Shown: positions 7,536-16,499, counted from the stretch's first letter. The stretch: DNA of 64,000 nt from SHAN690 sp038131955 (GCA_038131955.1 JAYPQK010000001.1:248001-312000), one strand, 5' to 3'. The notes: generated from the letters alone by a model not told the origin. Made by a program: numbers and translations.

Positions 7536-10364
7536 TCATTTAACTGTATTTAGATCGAAAAGTAAAGAAACATAAGCAAGTCGCCCTATTGCAGGACCAC
7601 CATAGACCTGGCGCACTCGATTATCGAGCACATTCGAAGCTCCAACCTTCAAAGTGCTATACCATTTTGGTACGGAGAAGTTAACCTGGGCATTCAATAA
7701 TCCGTAGGATGGGATCTCTCCGGTGAACTGTGGAGAACCTTCAAAAGTGAATCCCTCCACCCAACGGTAGTTAAGTGCATAGCCAAATCTTCCAAACCTC
7801 AAGATTGGCAAGATGATATCACGGCCCGAAACGCCAATGTTATACTTGTGAAGGGGAGTATTATAGGCTGGAATGATCGGGTCATCCTCGCCCGAGGTAA
7901 GCTGATTGAATGAATAGTTTCCATTGATCGAATGCTTCTTGGCAAAGAAATAATTGGTTCCAACAGAAACCCCTCTTGTTTGCACCTGCTCCGTAGCATT
8001 AGCGGCTAGGCGATAGACTTGCGGATCTTGAGGAAATCCAATAAGGTCAAAGTCAACATCAACCCCGATCATATATCCGATGAAATCCCGGTACCAACTC
8101 TGGTACGCTGCAATATCTATATAAACTTTGTCTCCAAATATTCCCCGGTAGCCCAATTCAAAAGTCCTCACTTTCTCTGGCCGAATGGCGTCCACATTGA
8201 AATATTCAAGCGTCTCCTTATCGAGCGCCCCTAGATAATCAACAAATGAGCCTACCGTAACCAGAGAATCATAACCCTCAAGATTTCCAAGGAGAATGGC
8301 CCGCCCAACATTGTAGTATAGATATTGATCTGCCAAGCTCGGATTACGAATTGCCGAGGAGAAGGTACTTCTGAATGTGTGATTTGTAACTGGGGAGTAA
8401 ACAAGGGAGATCGCTGGTGAAAACAGGAAATCGAAATTTTGATTCTTATCGACCCTCAGGACTCCACTCACCTTTATCTTATGGTCCAAGAGGTCGCGTG
8501 AGACACCGGTGTAAAAGCCAAATTCCTCGTTCTTTATCACTCGGTACGCCGAGTCGGTCTTGACCACCTCTCCGAACTCATTGAGACCACGCTCATAGGT
8601 CATGGTGTCCTGAAAAATGGTTCCCCTAGTATTAGGACGATACCATCTATAGTTTCCTCCCAGAATAATCTGGAACTTCTTTACATCAAATCGATACTCA
8701 CCATGTACGTGATACAAGGCCGATCGATCATAAAATAAGGAACCTCCATCGGTGAAATTTCGAGATGTTATGTCAGAAAAGGCTGAATCGAACCTGGGTG
8801 TTCCCGGTTCATACGCTGGAATCCCCGCCCGACCATCCTCATTCAAGTCAGACCTCAATTGGGTGTGCCAAGCCTTGAGCGTATCTTGGTATTGGACCAG
8901 CCACTCATCCAATGCCTCAGCCCACAAAGTATCGTTTTCAAAGGTGGAAATATCAGGATACCCTTCAAATCCTTCCAATTGACGCGTATAATCTCTCCCT
9001 CCCCAAATGGTTCGGTAGCGGGTCAGCCAGTTGTCGTTCCCATTAACGTCAGACAGTATAGTGGACTCGGTCATTCGAACCCCAGTGGTGACAATGTCGT
9101 AGGAGTTTCCCGCATCTTCATGTGTTGCGTACGCCCTAATAAACCACTTTCCCTTCTTTCCAATGTCCACCTTGTTTTGTAAGAACTGAATATCCTTCAA
9201 GCTGTATCGATTATCGCCCTGATAGATCGTGGTTCCCGTACTATAGCTAACAGCATAGTTCGCTTCGATGCTGTCCGTAAATCGATAATAGAGACCTGCA
9301 TTCAGTTTTAAATTATCCGTGTTGTAGTCGGCAAGGTCTACTTCGCGGTAGCCCTGCTTAAATACTACGCCATATCCGGGATATTCGGATTTCGAAAAAG
9401 GATCCGAACGATCATCATACACCTCATCACCATAGATATTCACAGCGTCAAAGCCCCCCGGATTCTCTTCCGTTACCGACGAACCATCGATCGGTAAGTA
9501 GTTTTCCGCCTGCCAGTCCAAGGCCTTCATATAGAAGAAGTTCAACTTATAGCCGAAGGTTTCTCTTCCTTTCTCATTCTTTATGTTTTGGGCCCATCGC
9601 ACGGCATACTCTTGCATATTACGTTCTCCTGTTTTCACAGACACAGCCAAGCCCGGGAAACTGTATGGATCCTTGGTTGCCATATTGATCACACCGTTGA
9701 ACGCCCCCGGACCGAAGAAGGCAGAACTTGCGCTTGCGACAATGTCCACACTGAGCACATCAAGATCTGAAGCCCCTAAAAAATTGCCTAGAGAAAAATT
9801 CAAGCCCGGACTTTGATTGTCAACGCCATCGATCAACTGAAGTGAACGGACCGGACTTGTACTGTTGAATCCTCTTGTGTTGATCACTTTGAATCCAAGA
9901 CTAGCAGAAGTGATGTCGACCTCTTTTAAGAGTGCAAGGCCATCGTAGAAGTTGTCGGAGGGCGTCTCTTTGATGGCGATAATGTCCATCCGCTCAACCG
10001 TCAATGGCTCTTGACGCTGCTTTTCTGATATACGGTAGTCCACCACGTCAAATGCTTCTAAGGAGGTAGAAGAGGAGGCTAGGTCAATCTTGATCGGTTG
10101 GTCTTTATCTTCTAATGTGATCGTTTGGGTTTGATATCCCATGAACGTGATCACCAAGTTAACCGGAAGTGAACGATCCGTCTTAAGTTCAAATCTCCCG
10201 TCTAAATCGGAAGTGGTACCTTCCGTAGTTCCTTCAATCACAACGGTTGCGCCAATCATAGGAATGGACGCATCTTTGTCCCAAATTCGGCCCGCAAGCG
10301 TGATTTGGGACATCACGTGGCCAAACGTGAATAGAAAAAGCGCTAGAAGAAAGGAGTGTCGCAT
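7536..10364 (-). CDS. TonB-dependent outer-membrane receptor with carboxypeptidase-like N-terminal domain
   Basis: About 942 residues. A signal peptide is followed by a carboxypeptidase-regulatory-like domain (ITLAGRIWDKDASIPMIGAT, about 20-105), a plug domain (roughly 110-235), and a long C-terminal beta-barrel ending in aromatic-rich strands (GRLAYVSLLFDLN). It imports a ligand across the outer membrane using TonB energy. There is no SusD partner next to it, so it is not a typical SusCD glycan locus. The ATG at 10364 is preferred over an in-frame TTG at 10376. The next gene downstream is the T9SS esterase, so the ligand may be an ester or its breakdown product. Confidence 0.93.
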   Translation of the reverse strand: MRHSFLLALFLFTFGHVMSQITLAGRIWDKDASIPMIGATVVIEGTTEGTTSDLDGRFELKTDRSLPVNLVITFMGYQTQTITLEDKDQPIKIDLASSSTSLEAFDVVDYRISEKQRQEPLTVERMDIIAIKETPSDNFYDGLALLKEVDITSASLGFKVINTRGFNSTSPVRSLQLIDGVDNQSPGLNFSLGNFLGASDLDVLSVDIVASASSAFFGPGAFNGVINMATKDPYSFPGLAVSVKTGERNMQEYAVRWAQNIKNEKGRETFGYKLNFFYMKALDWQAENYLPIDGSSVTEENPGGFDAVNIYGDEVYDDRSDPFSKSEYPGYGVVFKQGYREVDLADYNTDNLKLNAGLYYRFTDSIEANYAVSYSTGTTIYQGDNRYSLKDIQFLQNKVDIGKKGKWFIRAYATHEDAGNSYDIVTTGVRMTESTILSDVNGNDNWLTRYRTIWGGRDYTRQLEGFEGYPDISTFENDTLWAEALDEWLVQYQDTLKAWHTQLRSDLNEDGRAGIPAYEPGTPRFDSAFSDITSRNFTDGGSLFYDRSALYHVHGEYRFDVKKFQIILGGNYRWYRPNTRGTIFQDTMTYERGLNEFGEVVKTDSAYRVIKNEEFGFYTGVSRDLLDHKIKVSGVLRVDKNQNFDFLFSPAISLVYSPVTNHTFRSTFSSAIRNPSLADQYLYYNVGRAILLGNLEGYDSLVTVGSFVDYLGALDKETLEYFNVDAIRPEKVRTFELGYRGIFGDKVYIDIAAYQSWYRDFIGYMIGVDVDFDLIGFPQDPQVYRLAANATEQVQTRGVSVGTNYFFAKKHSINGNYSFNQLTSGEDDPIIPAYNTPLHKYNIGVSGRDIILPILRFGRFGYALNYRWVEGFTFEGSPQFTGEIPSYGLLNAQVNFSVPKWYSTLKVGASNVLDNRVRQVYGGPAIGRLAYVSLLFDLNTVK

Positions 10365-10498
10365 TTTGCCATTCAATATTATCTAATCTCTCTCACTATA
10401 GCCACTTTTTTTAGTTTCGAGAAATCCAAGGGCTCCTTCGAGAACATACAAAATGGCAGAAATGGCCAAGTAAAAGGGCATAAGGCCAAATCCTGCGT

Positions 10499-10528
10499 AA
10501 AAAAAGCCCTCGTTTCCGAGGGCTTTCC
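10499..10528 (-). terminator. Hairpin terminator of the DUF4476 gene
   Basis: Perfect 8-bp stem (10505-10512 with 10517-10524) with TTTC loop, followed on the minus strand by a run of T. It begins just after the stop codon of the gene at 10531. It differs by one base from the hairpin at 5696-5715. Confidence 0.85.
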
Positions 10529-10530
10529 TG

Positions 10531-11220
10531 TCAGTGGATGTAACGCATCAGGGCTCGAGCGTTACTATCAAACGTAAATTCTTGGGAAAGTCTGAAATAG
10601 TTCTCTGGGTCTACGCAACTCTCATAGGCGAACTTCGCGACATCCAGACGGTATCGGTCGAAAGAGAATTCGCGCATGATCATCGACACCTGCCGGGTGG
10701 TGACCAGGTTGTTTCGTAATGCCGCTTCTGCGATCTCCAATTTTGAACGGTCGAAAGGGCTGCTACGCATCGCTCCAATAAGACCATCAAAAGCACGGCC
10801 ATGCATCACCTGAGGTGCCGCCATATAACCTACCGGTTCCGGAGTTCCGCGTTGACCTTGATTGAAACGAGGCGGCGCTGATTGCTCGAAACGCATGCCG
10901 TTTCGGTTGAACTGCCCTCGGACGAACGAGTTGTGCGGTACGAACACACCTCCTCGATATACAGTCCGATGTACCACAGGCGCTCCGTTTCCCCGACCGC
11001 GTCTTTCGTGGCGAACTACTCGGATATTATAGTGTCCCGGGTGTAATTGATCCAGTTGGAGAGTCCCATGAACAGCGGGGTAAGTTTGGCCATTGACCTC
11101 GATAGAGTATCGACCGAATTCCTGGACCTGGATCTCCAAGGCAGAAGACCCGTAAGGAAAAGCTGCTGCAGTGGCTACCACCGCAAAAAGCACGCTCAGT
11201 AAAGTGATCATCTTTTTCAT
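10531..11220 (-). CDS. Secreted DUF4476 protein
   Basis: 229-residue exported protein. The ATG at 11220 is preceded by an AGAGGAAA ribosome-binding sequence and opens a good signal peptide (MKKMITLLSVLFAVVATAAA). Residues ~25-75 look like a PEGA-type strand domain. A basic, Arg/Asn/Gly-rich linker follows. The C-terminal ~95 residues (FDGLIGAMRSSPFDRSKLEIAE to the end) match the helical DUF4476 repeat found in many Bacteroidota exported proteins. The biochemical role is unknown. It is a single gene with its own terminator. Confidence 0.8.
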   Translation of the reverse strand: MKKMITLLSVLFAVVATAAAFPYGSSALEIQVQEFGRYSIEVNGQTYPAVHGTLQLDQLHPGHYNIRVVRHERRGRGNGAPVVHRTVYRGGVFVPHNSFVRGQFNRNGMRFEQSAPPRFNQGQRGTPEPVGYMAAPQVMHGRAFDGLIGAMRSSPFDRSKLEIAEAALRNNLVTTRQVSMIMREFSFDRYRLDVAKFAYESCVDPENYFRLSQEFTFDSNARALMRYIH

Positions 11221-11276
11221 GGTTTCCTCTTTTGGGGTTAACACCTTGAAGAAGACAACCGCCGTGCCAAACTCAC

Positions 11277-12380
11277 CTAAGCGATCTCGTAGACCTTACC
11301 TGGCAAGGACCTGATCACCCCTTTGAATTCAAGGCCAAGCAACGCTGAAGTGGCCTTACTTACAGGCACTCCTACAGATAAACTCAAATCGTCTAAGGTC
11401 TCTTTTTTCTTAGTTGATAGATGGTCGTAGATCTCTTTCTCAAGGCCCTCTAGCTCCAAGAACAATTGCTTCTGATTTACACTCATTCCCTTCTTCTCAC
11501 TGCACTTCTCCCATCCCATTAGATAAGCGAGGTCATCCACCGACTCGATCAAGGCGGCTTGATTGGTCTTGATCAAATGATTGCACCCCGAAGAAAATGG
11601 AGCGTCTATACCCCCCGGAAATGCCACTACATCACGATTGTAGCTGGCAGCCATGCGCGCCGTGATCATCGCCCCCCCCTTCACCATAGTTTCTACCACT
11701 ACCGTCACATCCGCCATTCCAGCTACGATGCGATTGCGCTGTGGGAAATTCTCTCGGTCGGGTTTTGTTCCGCAATCAAATTCAGAAAGTACTCCACCGT
11801 TCCTCTGCATATCCTGTACGAGTCGATCATTGCTTGCAGGGTAGATCCGATCGAGAGAATGACCGAGCACTGCTACGGTCTGAAGGCCCTCCTGCACCGC
11901 ACATCGATGCGCGATGGTATCGATGCCATATGCGAGACCGCTGACGACCAATGCACCGTAATCCTTTAAGCCGGCGACCAAAAGCTCGGTGATGCCGAGT
12001 CCGTAGGAAGTATGGTTTCGCGTACCTACAATACTGACCACGGTAGGCTGATTCAAGTTCATGTCACCTTCCCCGTATAAGAGAACAGGCGCATCCTCAC
12101 AATGCTTCAATCGAGAAGGGAATCGAGGATCCGTGTAAAAGAGAATATCCAAGTCTCGCTTTTGCACCCATTCGTATTCCAGCTCTGCATCACGAATGGC
12201 TTGCTGCCGATTCAAGTTCTGCACGATCTGTTTACCGATTCCCAGAATCTGTGCAAGCTCTCGATTCTTTAATTCGAATACTTGTCTCACGCTTCCGCAA
12301 TAGGAAACCAAAGCACGGGCGCGGGCTCCACCCACACCCACCAACTTTTTTAAAGCGATTTGGTAAATGACCTCTTCCAT
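11277..12380 (-). CDS. dprA: DNA-processing protein DprA/Smf
   Basis: Cytoplasmic protein that loads RecA on incoming single-stranded DNA during natural transformation. The N-terminal region has helix-hairpin-helix character (GVGGARARALVSYCG, LGIGKQIVQNL). The central Rossmann-like DprA core includes GTRNHTSYG, SGLAYGIDTIAH and FPQRNRIVAGM. A C-terminal winged-helix domain spans about 300-367. The ATG at 12380 is chosen over a TTG two codons upstream. It is divergent from kdsB. Its presence suggests, but does not prove, competence. Confidence 0.96.
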   Translation of the reverse strand: MEEVIYQIALKKLVGVGGARARALVSYCGSVRQVFELKNRELAQILGIGKQIVQNLNRQQAIRDAELEYEWVQKRDLDILFYTDPRFPSRLKHCEDAPVLLYGEGDMNLNQPTVVSIVGTRNHTSYGLGITELLVAGLKDYGALVVSGLAYGIDTIAHRCAVQEGLQTVAVLGHSLDRIYPASNDRLVQDMQRNGGVLSEFDCGTKPDRENFPQRNRIVAGMADVTVVVETMVKGGAMITARMAASYNRDVVAFPGGIDAPFSSGCNHLIKTNQAALIESVDDLAYLMGWEKCSEKKGMSVNQKQLFLELEGLEKEIYDHLSTKKKETLDDLSLSVGVPVSKATSALLGLEFKGVIRSLPGKVYEIA

Positions 12381-12443
12381 CCTCAATCCGTCTCAAAAGT
12401 AGTACTTGCCGCTTTAAATCGATGTGTAACTTCGTCCTTGAAT

Positions 12444-13187
12444 ATGAAAATTCTTGGCATTATACCAGCTCGCTACGACTCTAGTCGATTTCCTGGCAAA
12501 CCCTTGATTGACATTCAAGGGAAGAGTATGATCCAGCGCGTTTATGAACGGGCAAAAGAGAGTGAGCAACTCGAGCGCGTGGTGGTCGCCACGGACGATG
12601 AACGCATCTTCGATCACGTTATGGAATTTGGCGGCGAAGCGGTAATGACATCTAACCAGCACCTCAGCGGAACAGATCGTTGCGTGGAAGCTTACGAGAA
12701 ATTGGAAGAGCCGTTTGATGCGGTGATCAACATACAAGGCGATGAGCCGGTGATCAAACCTTGTCAGCTGAATCTCTTGGCATTCTGCTTCAATGATGAT
12801 GCGTGCGAGATCGCTACCCTGGCGGTAAAGATCAAGACCAACGACATCCTCTTCGATTCGAGTAAGATCAAGGTGGTACTCGATGACAATAACAATGGGA
12901 TGTATTTCAGCAGGCACCCTATTCCCTATCAGCAGAAGCCAGCGGAGGACTGGCTGAAGCATCATGACTACCTCAAGCATGTAGGCATCTACGGGTTTCG
13001 AACAGACATTCTTCGCGAACTTGGCAGGATCCCTCAATCTAACCTTGAACGAGCCGAATCCCTAGAGCAATTACGCTGGCTGGAGAACGGATATAAGATC
13101 CAAGTAAAGCTTACCGAATTCGACTCGATTTCCGTCGATATTCCAAAAGACATCGACCGTGTTTTGGATATTTTGAATGCGGGCTGA
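12444..13187 (+). CDS. kdsB: 3-deoxy-manno-octulosonate cytidylyltransferase (CMP-Kdo synthetase)
   Basis: Activates Kdo with CTP for the lipopolysaccharide inner core. 247 residues, the usual family length. The N-terminal nucleotide-binding motif is MKILGIIPARYDSSRFPGKPL split over the first 21 residues; NIQGDEPVI and FSRHPIPYQ are further landmarks. The ATG at 12444 is the natural start, since the longer open frame upstream is not conserved-looking. A TAACTTCG element at 12427-12434 resembles the Bacteroidota -7 box with one mismatch. Confidence 0.97.
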   Translation: MKILGIIPARYDSSRFPGKPLIDIQGKSMIQRVYERAKESEQLERVVVATDDERIFDHVMEFGGEAVMTSNQHLSGTDRCVEAYEKLEEPFDAVINIQGDEPVIKPCQLNLLAFCFNDDACEIATLAVKIKTNDILFDSSKIKVVLDDNNNGMYFSRHPIPYQQKPAEDWLKHHDYLKHVGIYGFRTDILRELGRIPQSNLERAESLEQLRWLENGYKIQVKLTEFDSISVDIPKDIDRVLDILNAG

Positions 13188-13228
13188 TTCTCGCCTGAAT
13201 TGTTTTCTTTGTTCTTGAGTCCCGACCG

Positions 13229-14401
13229 GTGAAATTCGATACATACATAGCAGAGCTTTTAGAGGAACACGATTGCGTGATCGTGCCTGACTTCGGCGGT
13301 TTTGTCGCGAACTACGCTCCGGCTAACGTCAATTCGATCAACCATCGGTTCGATCCCCCTTATCGTAAGATCAGCTTTAACAAGCTCCTAGTTCACAATG
13401 ATGGATTGCTCGCTTCCTACGTGGCTCGTAAAGAAAAAGAACAGTACGAAGCCGCAGTTAAGGATCTGAAGAACTACGTCCTCTATCTGAAGGAGGAGCT
13501 TCGTGACAAGAAGAAGGTCAACATAGAAAAAGTAGGCCTATTGCTCTTACAAGCCGATGGGAGTTTCCGGTTCGAACAAATCAAGAACCCTGCATTTTTC
13601 CGAGAGGGTTTTGGCCTTGAGTCTTTCTTTAGCAAGCCCGTCGAGAGAAGACCGGCCGTGATGCCGACGATCGAGCCTAAAACAGAGCGTAAAGTTTCTG
13701 TGATCACTCCGCTTGCAGAAAAAGTGGAAGAGCCGATCAAGACTGAGCCTCAACCAAAGCCGGAGGCGAAGCCCGAGCCTAAGATCGTCAAACTCGAGCT
13801 GCAAGTGGCTGAGAACGAAGCGGTAACCGAAGAGAAGAAAGAAAGTAAGCCTAAAAACCCAAGACGAGTCTGGCCAATCGCCGTCGCTGCTTCAATAGGA
13901 ATTCCGCTTCTTGGTTATGCCGTGTGGGTGGCATTGAGCACACCTCTGATCAAAGACACAGCCTCCTTCCAATTTTCTGACCTGAACCCATTCCATAGCC
14001 ACGGAACCGCAGCATATGAAGAACGCCCTTCCGCGTTTCAGGTTATTGCCTTTGATGAGTCTGAGCCATTCACGTTGGAAGATAAAGTGGAGTTCTTGGA
14101 AATCTCCGTAGAGAATGATCCGGACAAGACACTTGTTGTTCGCCTGGTAGACCCTAAAGAGAAGCTAGCCTCCGATACTCCTTTGCGATATCACATCATT
14201 GGTGGCTGTTTCAGCATGGATGAGAATGCTGAACGAATGGTGAGCACCTTTCGAAATCGTGGCACCAACGCTTCCATCATCGACAGAAAAGGTCCATTGG
14301 CCCGTGTAAGCATCGCAAGTTTTGCCACAAAAAAAGAGGCCAAGCGAGCGCTGGCCTCCTATCAACAAGAGATTTCCGGAGCTTGGCTCCTTTATAAGTA
14401 G
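13229..14401 (+). CDS. HU-CCDC81/SPOR-domain envelope protein
   Basis: 390 residues with a GTG start. The N-terminal ~135 residues contain the two HU-like CCDC81 domains of Bacteroidota (IAELLEEHDCVIVPDFGGFVANY at the front). A low-complexity Pro/Glu/Lys linker runs from ~150-210, followed by a single membrane helix at ~213-233 (VWPIAVAASIGIPLLGYAVW). The C-terminal ~75 residues form a SPOR peptidoglycan-binding domain (YHIIGGCFSMDENAERMV to the end). Topology predicts a cytoplasmic DNA-binding-like part and a periplasmic septal-wall-binding part. It ends 10 bases inside the convergent rpoD gene. Confidence 0.87.
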   Translation: MKFDTYIAELLEEHDCVIVPDFGGFVANYAPANVNSINHRFDPPYRKISFNKLLVHNDGLLASYVARKEKEQYEAAVKDLKNYVLYLKEELRDKKKVNIEKVGLLLLQADGSFRFEQIKNPAFFREGFGLESFFSKPVERRPAVMPTIEPKTERKVSVITPLAEKVEEPIKTEPQPKPEAKPEPKIVKLELQVAENEAVTEEKKESKPKNPRRVWPIAVAASIGIPLLGYAVWVALSTPLIKDTASFQFSDLNPFHSHGTAAYEERPSAFQVIAFDESEPFTLEDKVEFLEISVENDPDKTLVVRLVDPKEKLASDTPLRYHIIGGCFSMDENAERMVSTFRNRGTNASIIDRKGPLARVSIASFATKKEAKRALASYQQEISGAWLLYK

Positions 14402-15252
14402 TTCTTGAGCAAATGGCTATTCGCCTTCTTGCGTAGACTTCTCAAACCTTTTTCTCGGATCTGACGGATGCGCTCTCGGGTAAGTCCCAAGTTGTTGGCG
14501 ATCTCCTCTAAGGTCATTGGCGGAACACCGTTCAATCCAAAGGATAAGCGAAGCACATCTGCCTCACGCTCTTTCAGGTTCACCAAAACGCGCTCGATGT
14601 CGCGACGAAGAGACTCGTGCATCAATAGATCCGTTGGAATATCCGAATCACTATTCGGCATCACGTGAAGCAAGCTGTTGTCTTCACCCTCCATCAACGG
14701 GGCATCCACCGACACCTGCTTCTGGGCGTAAACAAACAAGTCGCCCACGCTATCAGGATTAGACTCAAGCAGCTCGCCGATCTCATCATTAGATGGCGGA
14801 CGCTCAAATTTTTGCTCAAGCGTTGAGTATGCCTGCGCTACTTTCTGGATGGCACTGACCTTATTCAAGGGTAAGCGAACCACGCGACTATTCTCAGCGA
14901 TCGCCTGCATAATGCTTTGACGGATCCACCATACCGCGTAAGAAATGAACTTGAATCCTTTGGTCTCATCGAAGCGCTTAGCTGCGATGATCAATCCGAT
15001 ATTTCCTTCTGCGATCAGGTCTTCCAACGTGAGGCCGTGACCTTGATACTGCTTAGCAACGGAGATAACAAATCGAAGGTTGGCACTTACCAATTTATTG
15101 AGGGCCGTCTCGTCCCCCTGTTTGATCCGAACAGCTAGACGAACTTCTTCTTCGGCATTGATCATTTCCTCTTTGGAAACGTCACTTAAATATTTGTCTA
15201 TGGATTTGCTGTCGCGGTTGGTTAGCTGCTTGGTTATTTTAAGCTGACGCAT
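14392..15252 (-). CDS. rpoD: Primary RNA polymerase sigma factor (RpoD/SigA)
   Basis: 286 residues, the short Bacteroidota housekeeping form that lacks region 1.1. Region 1.2 is near residues 15-45. Region 2 spans ~50-120 with GNIGLIIAAKRFDETKGFKFISYAVWWIRQSI, region 3 lies at ~125-200, and region 4.2 ends in the helix-turn-helix LEEIANNLGLTRERIRQIREKGL. This class of sigma recognises TAnnTTTG at -7, which fits the promoter elements annotated elsewhere here. The stop codon overlaps the convergent SPOR gene by 10 bases. Confidence 0.97.
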   Translation of the reverse strand: MRQLKITKQLTNRDSKSIDKYLSDVSKEEMINAEEEVRLAVRIKQGDETALNKLVSANLRFVISVAKQYQGHGLTLEDLIAEGNIGLIIAAKRFDETKGFKFISYAVWWIRQSIMQAIAENSRVVRLPLNKVSAIQKVAQAYSTLEQKFERPPSNDEIGELLESNPDSVGDLFVYAQKQVSVDAPLMEGEDNSLLHVMPNSDSDIPTDLLMHESLRRDIERVLVNLKEREADVLRLSFGLNGVPPMTLEEIANNLGLTRERIRQIREKGLRSLRKKANSHLLKNYL

Positions 15253-15335
15253 AGTAGGTTATAAGGTTAGGTAGTACATCAAAAGGTTGCTGAATGTAGG
15301 AATTATTTGCTAATTCACAACTTCACCTTGAAAAC

Positions 15336-15354
15336 TTTGACGATGGTCGTCAAA
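15336..15354. promoter_or_regulatory. Perfect 8-3-8 inverted repeat upstream of rpoD
   Basis: TTTGACGA (15336-15343) and its exact reverse complement (15347-15354) are separated by three bases. It lies between marR and rpoD, 84 bases ahead of the rpoD start codon. It could be an operator, for example for the neighbouring MarR regulator, or a hairpin that ends the marR transcript; a short GTTTTC follows it on the minus strand. Confidence 0.55.
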
Positions 15355-15366
15355 ATCTTACCATTC

Positions 15367-15383
15367 ATCGTTAGTCGAACGAT
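15367..15383. repeat. Short 6-5-6 inverted repeat after marR
   Basis: ATCGTT (15367-15372) and AACGAT (15378-15383) flank a five-base spacer, 17 bases downstream of the marR stop codon. It may act together with the stronger palindrome at 15336-15354. No clear T-tract follows, so a terminator role is weak. Confidence 0.35.
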
Positions 15384-15400
15384 AAACCTATGTTAACGAA

Positions 15401-15853
15401 TCAACTGCGCCACTTGTCGAGCAACTCATTGACCTGGGTGGCTTCCTTGGGGGAGAGCGAATGGAGTTGTTTCTCCCATTCTACCATTTGCTCATCGATG
15501 GTCTCAAGCAGCTTCAAACCCTTATCTGTGATGGTCACGTCAACCTGACGTCTGTCGTGTTTACAAGGACGTCGCGTAACCAAGTCTTTCGCCTTTAACT
15601 TGTCGATAATGCGCGAGACGTTGCTCATCTTGTCGATCATTCGATCCTTGAGCAAATTCACCGAAGCCGCTTCCGGATACTGACCACGAAGGATGCGCAG
15701 CGAATTGTACTGTTGAGGTGTCAGCTTGTGCTCTTTGAAAATGCCATTTTGCAGGCCATTCAACCAGCTTGCTGTGTACAATACATTGATCAGGAGTTTG
15801 CTGTATTCGCTCCAAAACTCCATCTGCTTGATCTCTTCGCCTATAGATCCCAT
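15401..15853 (-). CDS. MarR-family transcriptional regulator
   Basis: 150 residues with the winged-helix MarR fold: N-terminal dimerisation helix (~15-40), recognition helix region LTPQQYNSLRILRG through DRMIDKMSNVSRIIDKLKAKDLV, and wing RRPCKHDRRQVDVTITDKG. Typical members repress neighbouring genes or stress functions until a small ligand binds. The ligand and targets are not evident. A TAGATTTG promoter element lies 18 bases upstream. The adjacent palindrome is a candidate target. Confidence 0.93.
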   Translation of the reverse strand: MGSIGEEIKQMEFWSEYSKLLINVLYTASWLNGLQNGIFKEHKLTPQQYNSLRILRGQYPEAASVNLLKDRMIDKMSNVSRIIDKLKAKDLVTRRPCKHDRRQVDVTITDKGLKLLETIDEQMVEWEKQLHSLSPKEATQVNELLDKWRS

Positions 15854-15870
15854 CCGATAAGGTTAAGCCG

Positions 15871-15878
15871 CAAATCTA
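15871..15878 (-). promoter_or_regulatory. Bacteroidota -7 promoter element of marR
   Basis: TAGATTTG on the minus strand matches TAnnTTTG exactly and ends 18 bases before the marR start codon. No convincing -33 TTG was seen at the usual distance. Confidence 0.45.
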
Positions 15879-15911
15879 TGTTTTTACACTTAATGTCGGT
15901 GTATTCTACAC

Positions 15912-16436
15912 TTATTTGGAAAGGGCCTTATATAAGCGTATGCCGAACATCAATAGTATGCCCACGGCGAAAAAACCCAGCGTGCCGTACACCCAATTGA
16001 GCGTGCCACGAAGAATGACCACGAAAACAATAGACACCAGCCAGAGGGTAGCAACTTCATTCCACATACGAAGGCGAACAGACGTCCAAGAAATGAAATC
16101 GTTCTGATATTGCCGATAGATCCGATGGGTGATGAAATGATACACCCACAGCAACGTAGTTAGTCCGATCTTGACCAACATCCATGGCTGCGTCCAAAGC
16201 TGTAGTTCCCAAACCATCCAATAACCGAACACGGTCGACAGGACGGCCGCCGGCCAGGTGATGATGTTCCACAACCTGGACTCCATGATCTTGAATTGGT
16301 CCTGCAACACCTTTCTTTCCGATACATCTCGCTCTTCTGCCTCGGTGTGATAGATGAAAAGTCGGACCATATAGAAGAGGCCGGCAAACCAACTCACGAC
16401 GAAGATGATGTGAAGTGCTTTGAGGTAGAAATACAT
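15912..16436 (-). CDS. hemJ: HemJ-type protoporphyrinogen IX oxidase (CopD-like membrane protein)
   Basis: 174-residue membrane protein with four or five hydrophobic helices. The front matches the HemJ/UPF0093 family (YFYLKALHIIFVVSWFAG, with the conserved early His at residue 9), followed by MVRLFIYHTEAEE and a later WMLVKIGLTTLLW segment. HemJ converts protoporphyrinogen IX to protoporphyrin IX, the penultimate haem step. Together with hemB this gives two haem genes in the window, on separate transcripts. It overlaps no neighbour; marR lies 58 bases downstream on the same strand. Confidence 0.88.
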   Translation of the reverse strand: MYFYLKALHIIFVVSWFAGLFYMVRLFIYHTEAEERDVSERKVLQDQFKIMESRLWNIITWPAAVLSTVFGYWMVWELQLWTQPWMLVKIGLTTLLWVYHFITHRIYRQYQNDFISWTSVRLRMWNEVATLWLVSIVFVVILRGTLNWVYGTLGFFAVGILLMFGIRLYKALSK

Positions 16437-16470
16437 GGCGTTCGAAGGTAAGCTACCCCGCCCTAGATTC

Positions 16471-16478
16471 TACCTTTG
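16471..16478 (+). promoter_or_regulatory. -7 promoter element of the thioesterase/mrp genes
   Basis: TACCTTTG matches TAnnTTTG exactly and lies 21 bases ahead of the ATG at 16500, a normal distance for a short leader. Confidence 0.5.
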
Positions 16479-16499
16479 CATCCTAGAAAAACGAAGCTC

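Noticed and set aside
12414..13037. 207-codon minus-strand frame
   Set aside because: Antisense to kdsB, which is unmistakable.
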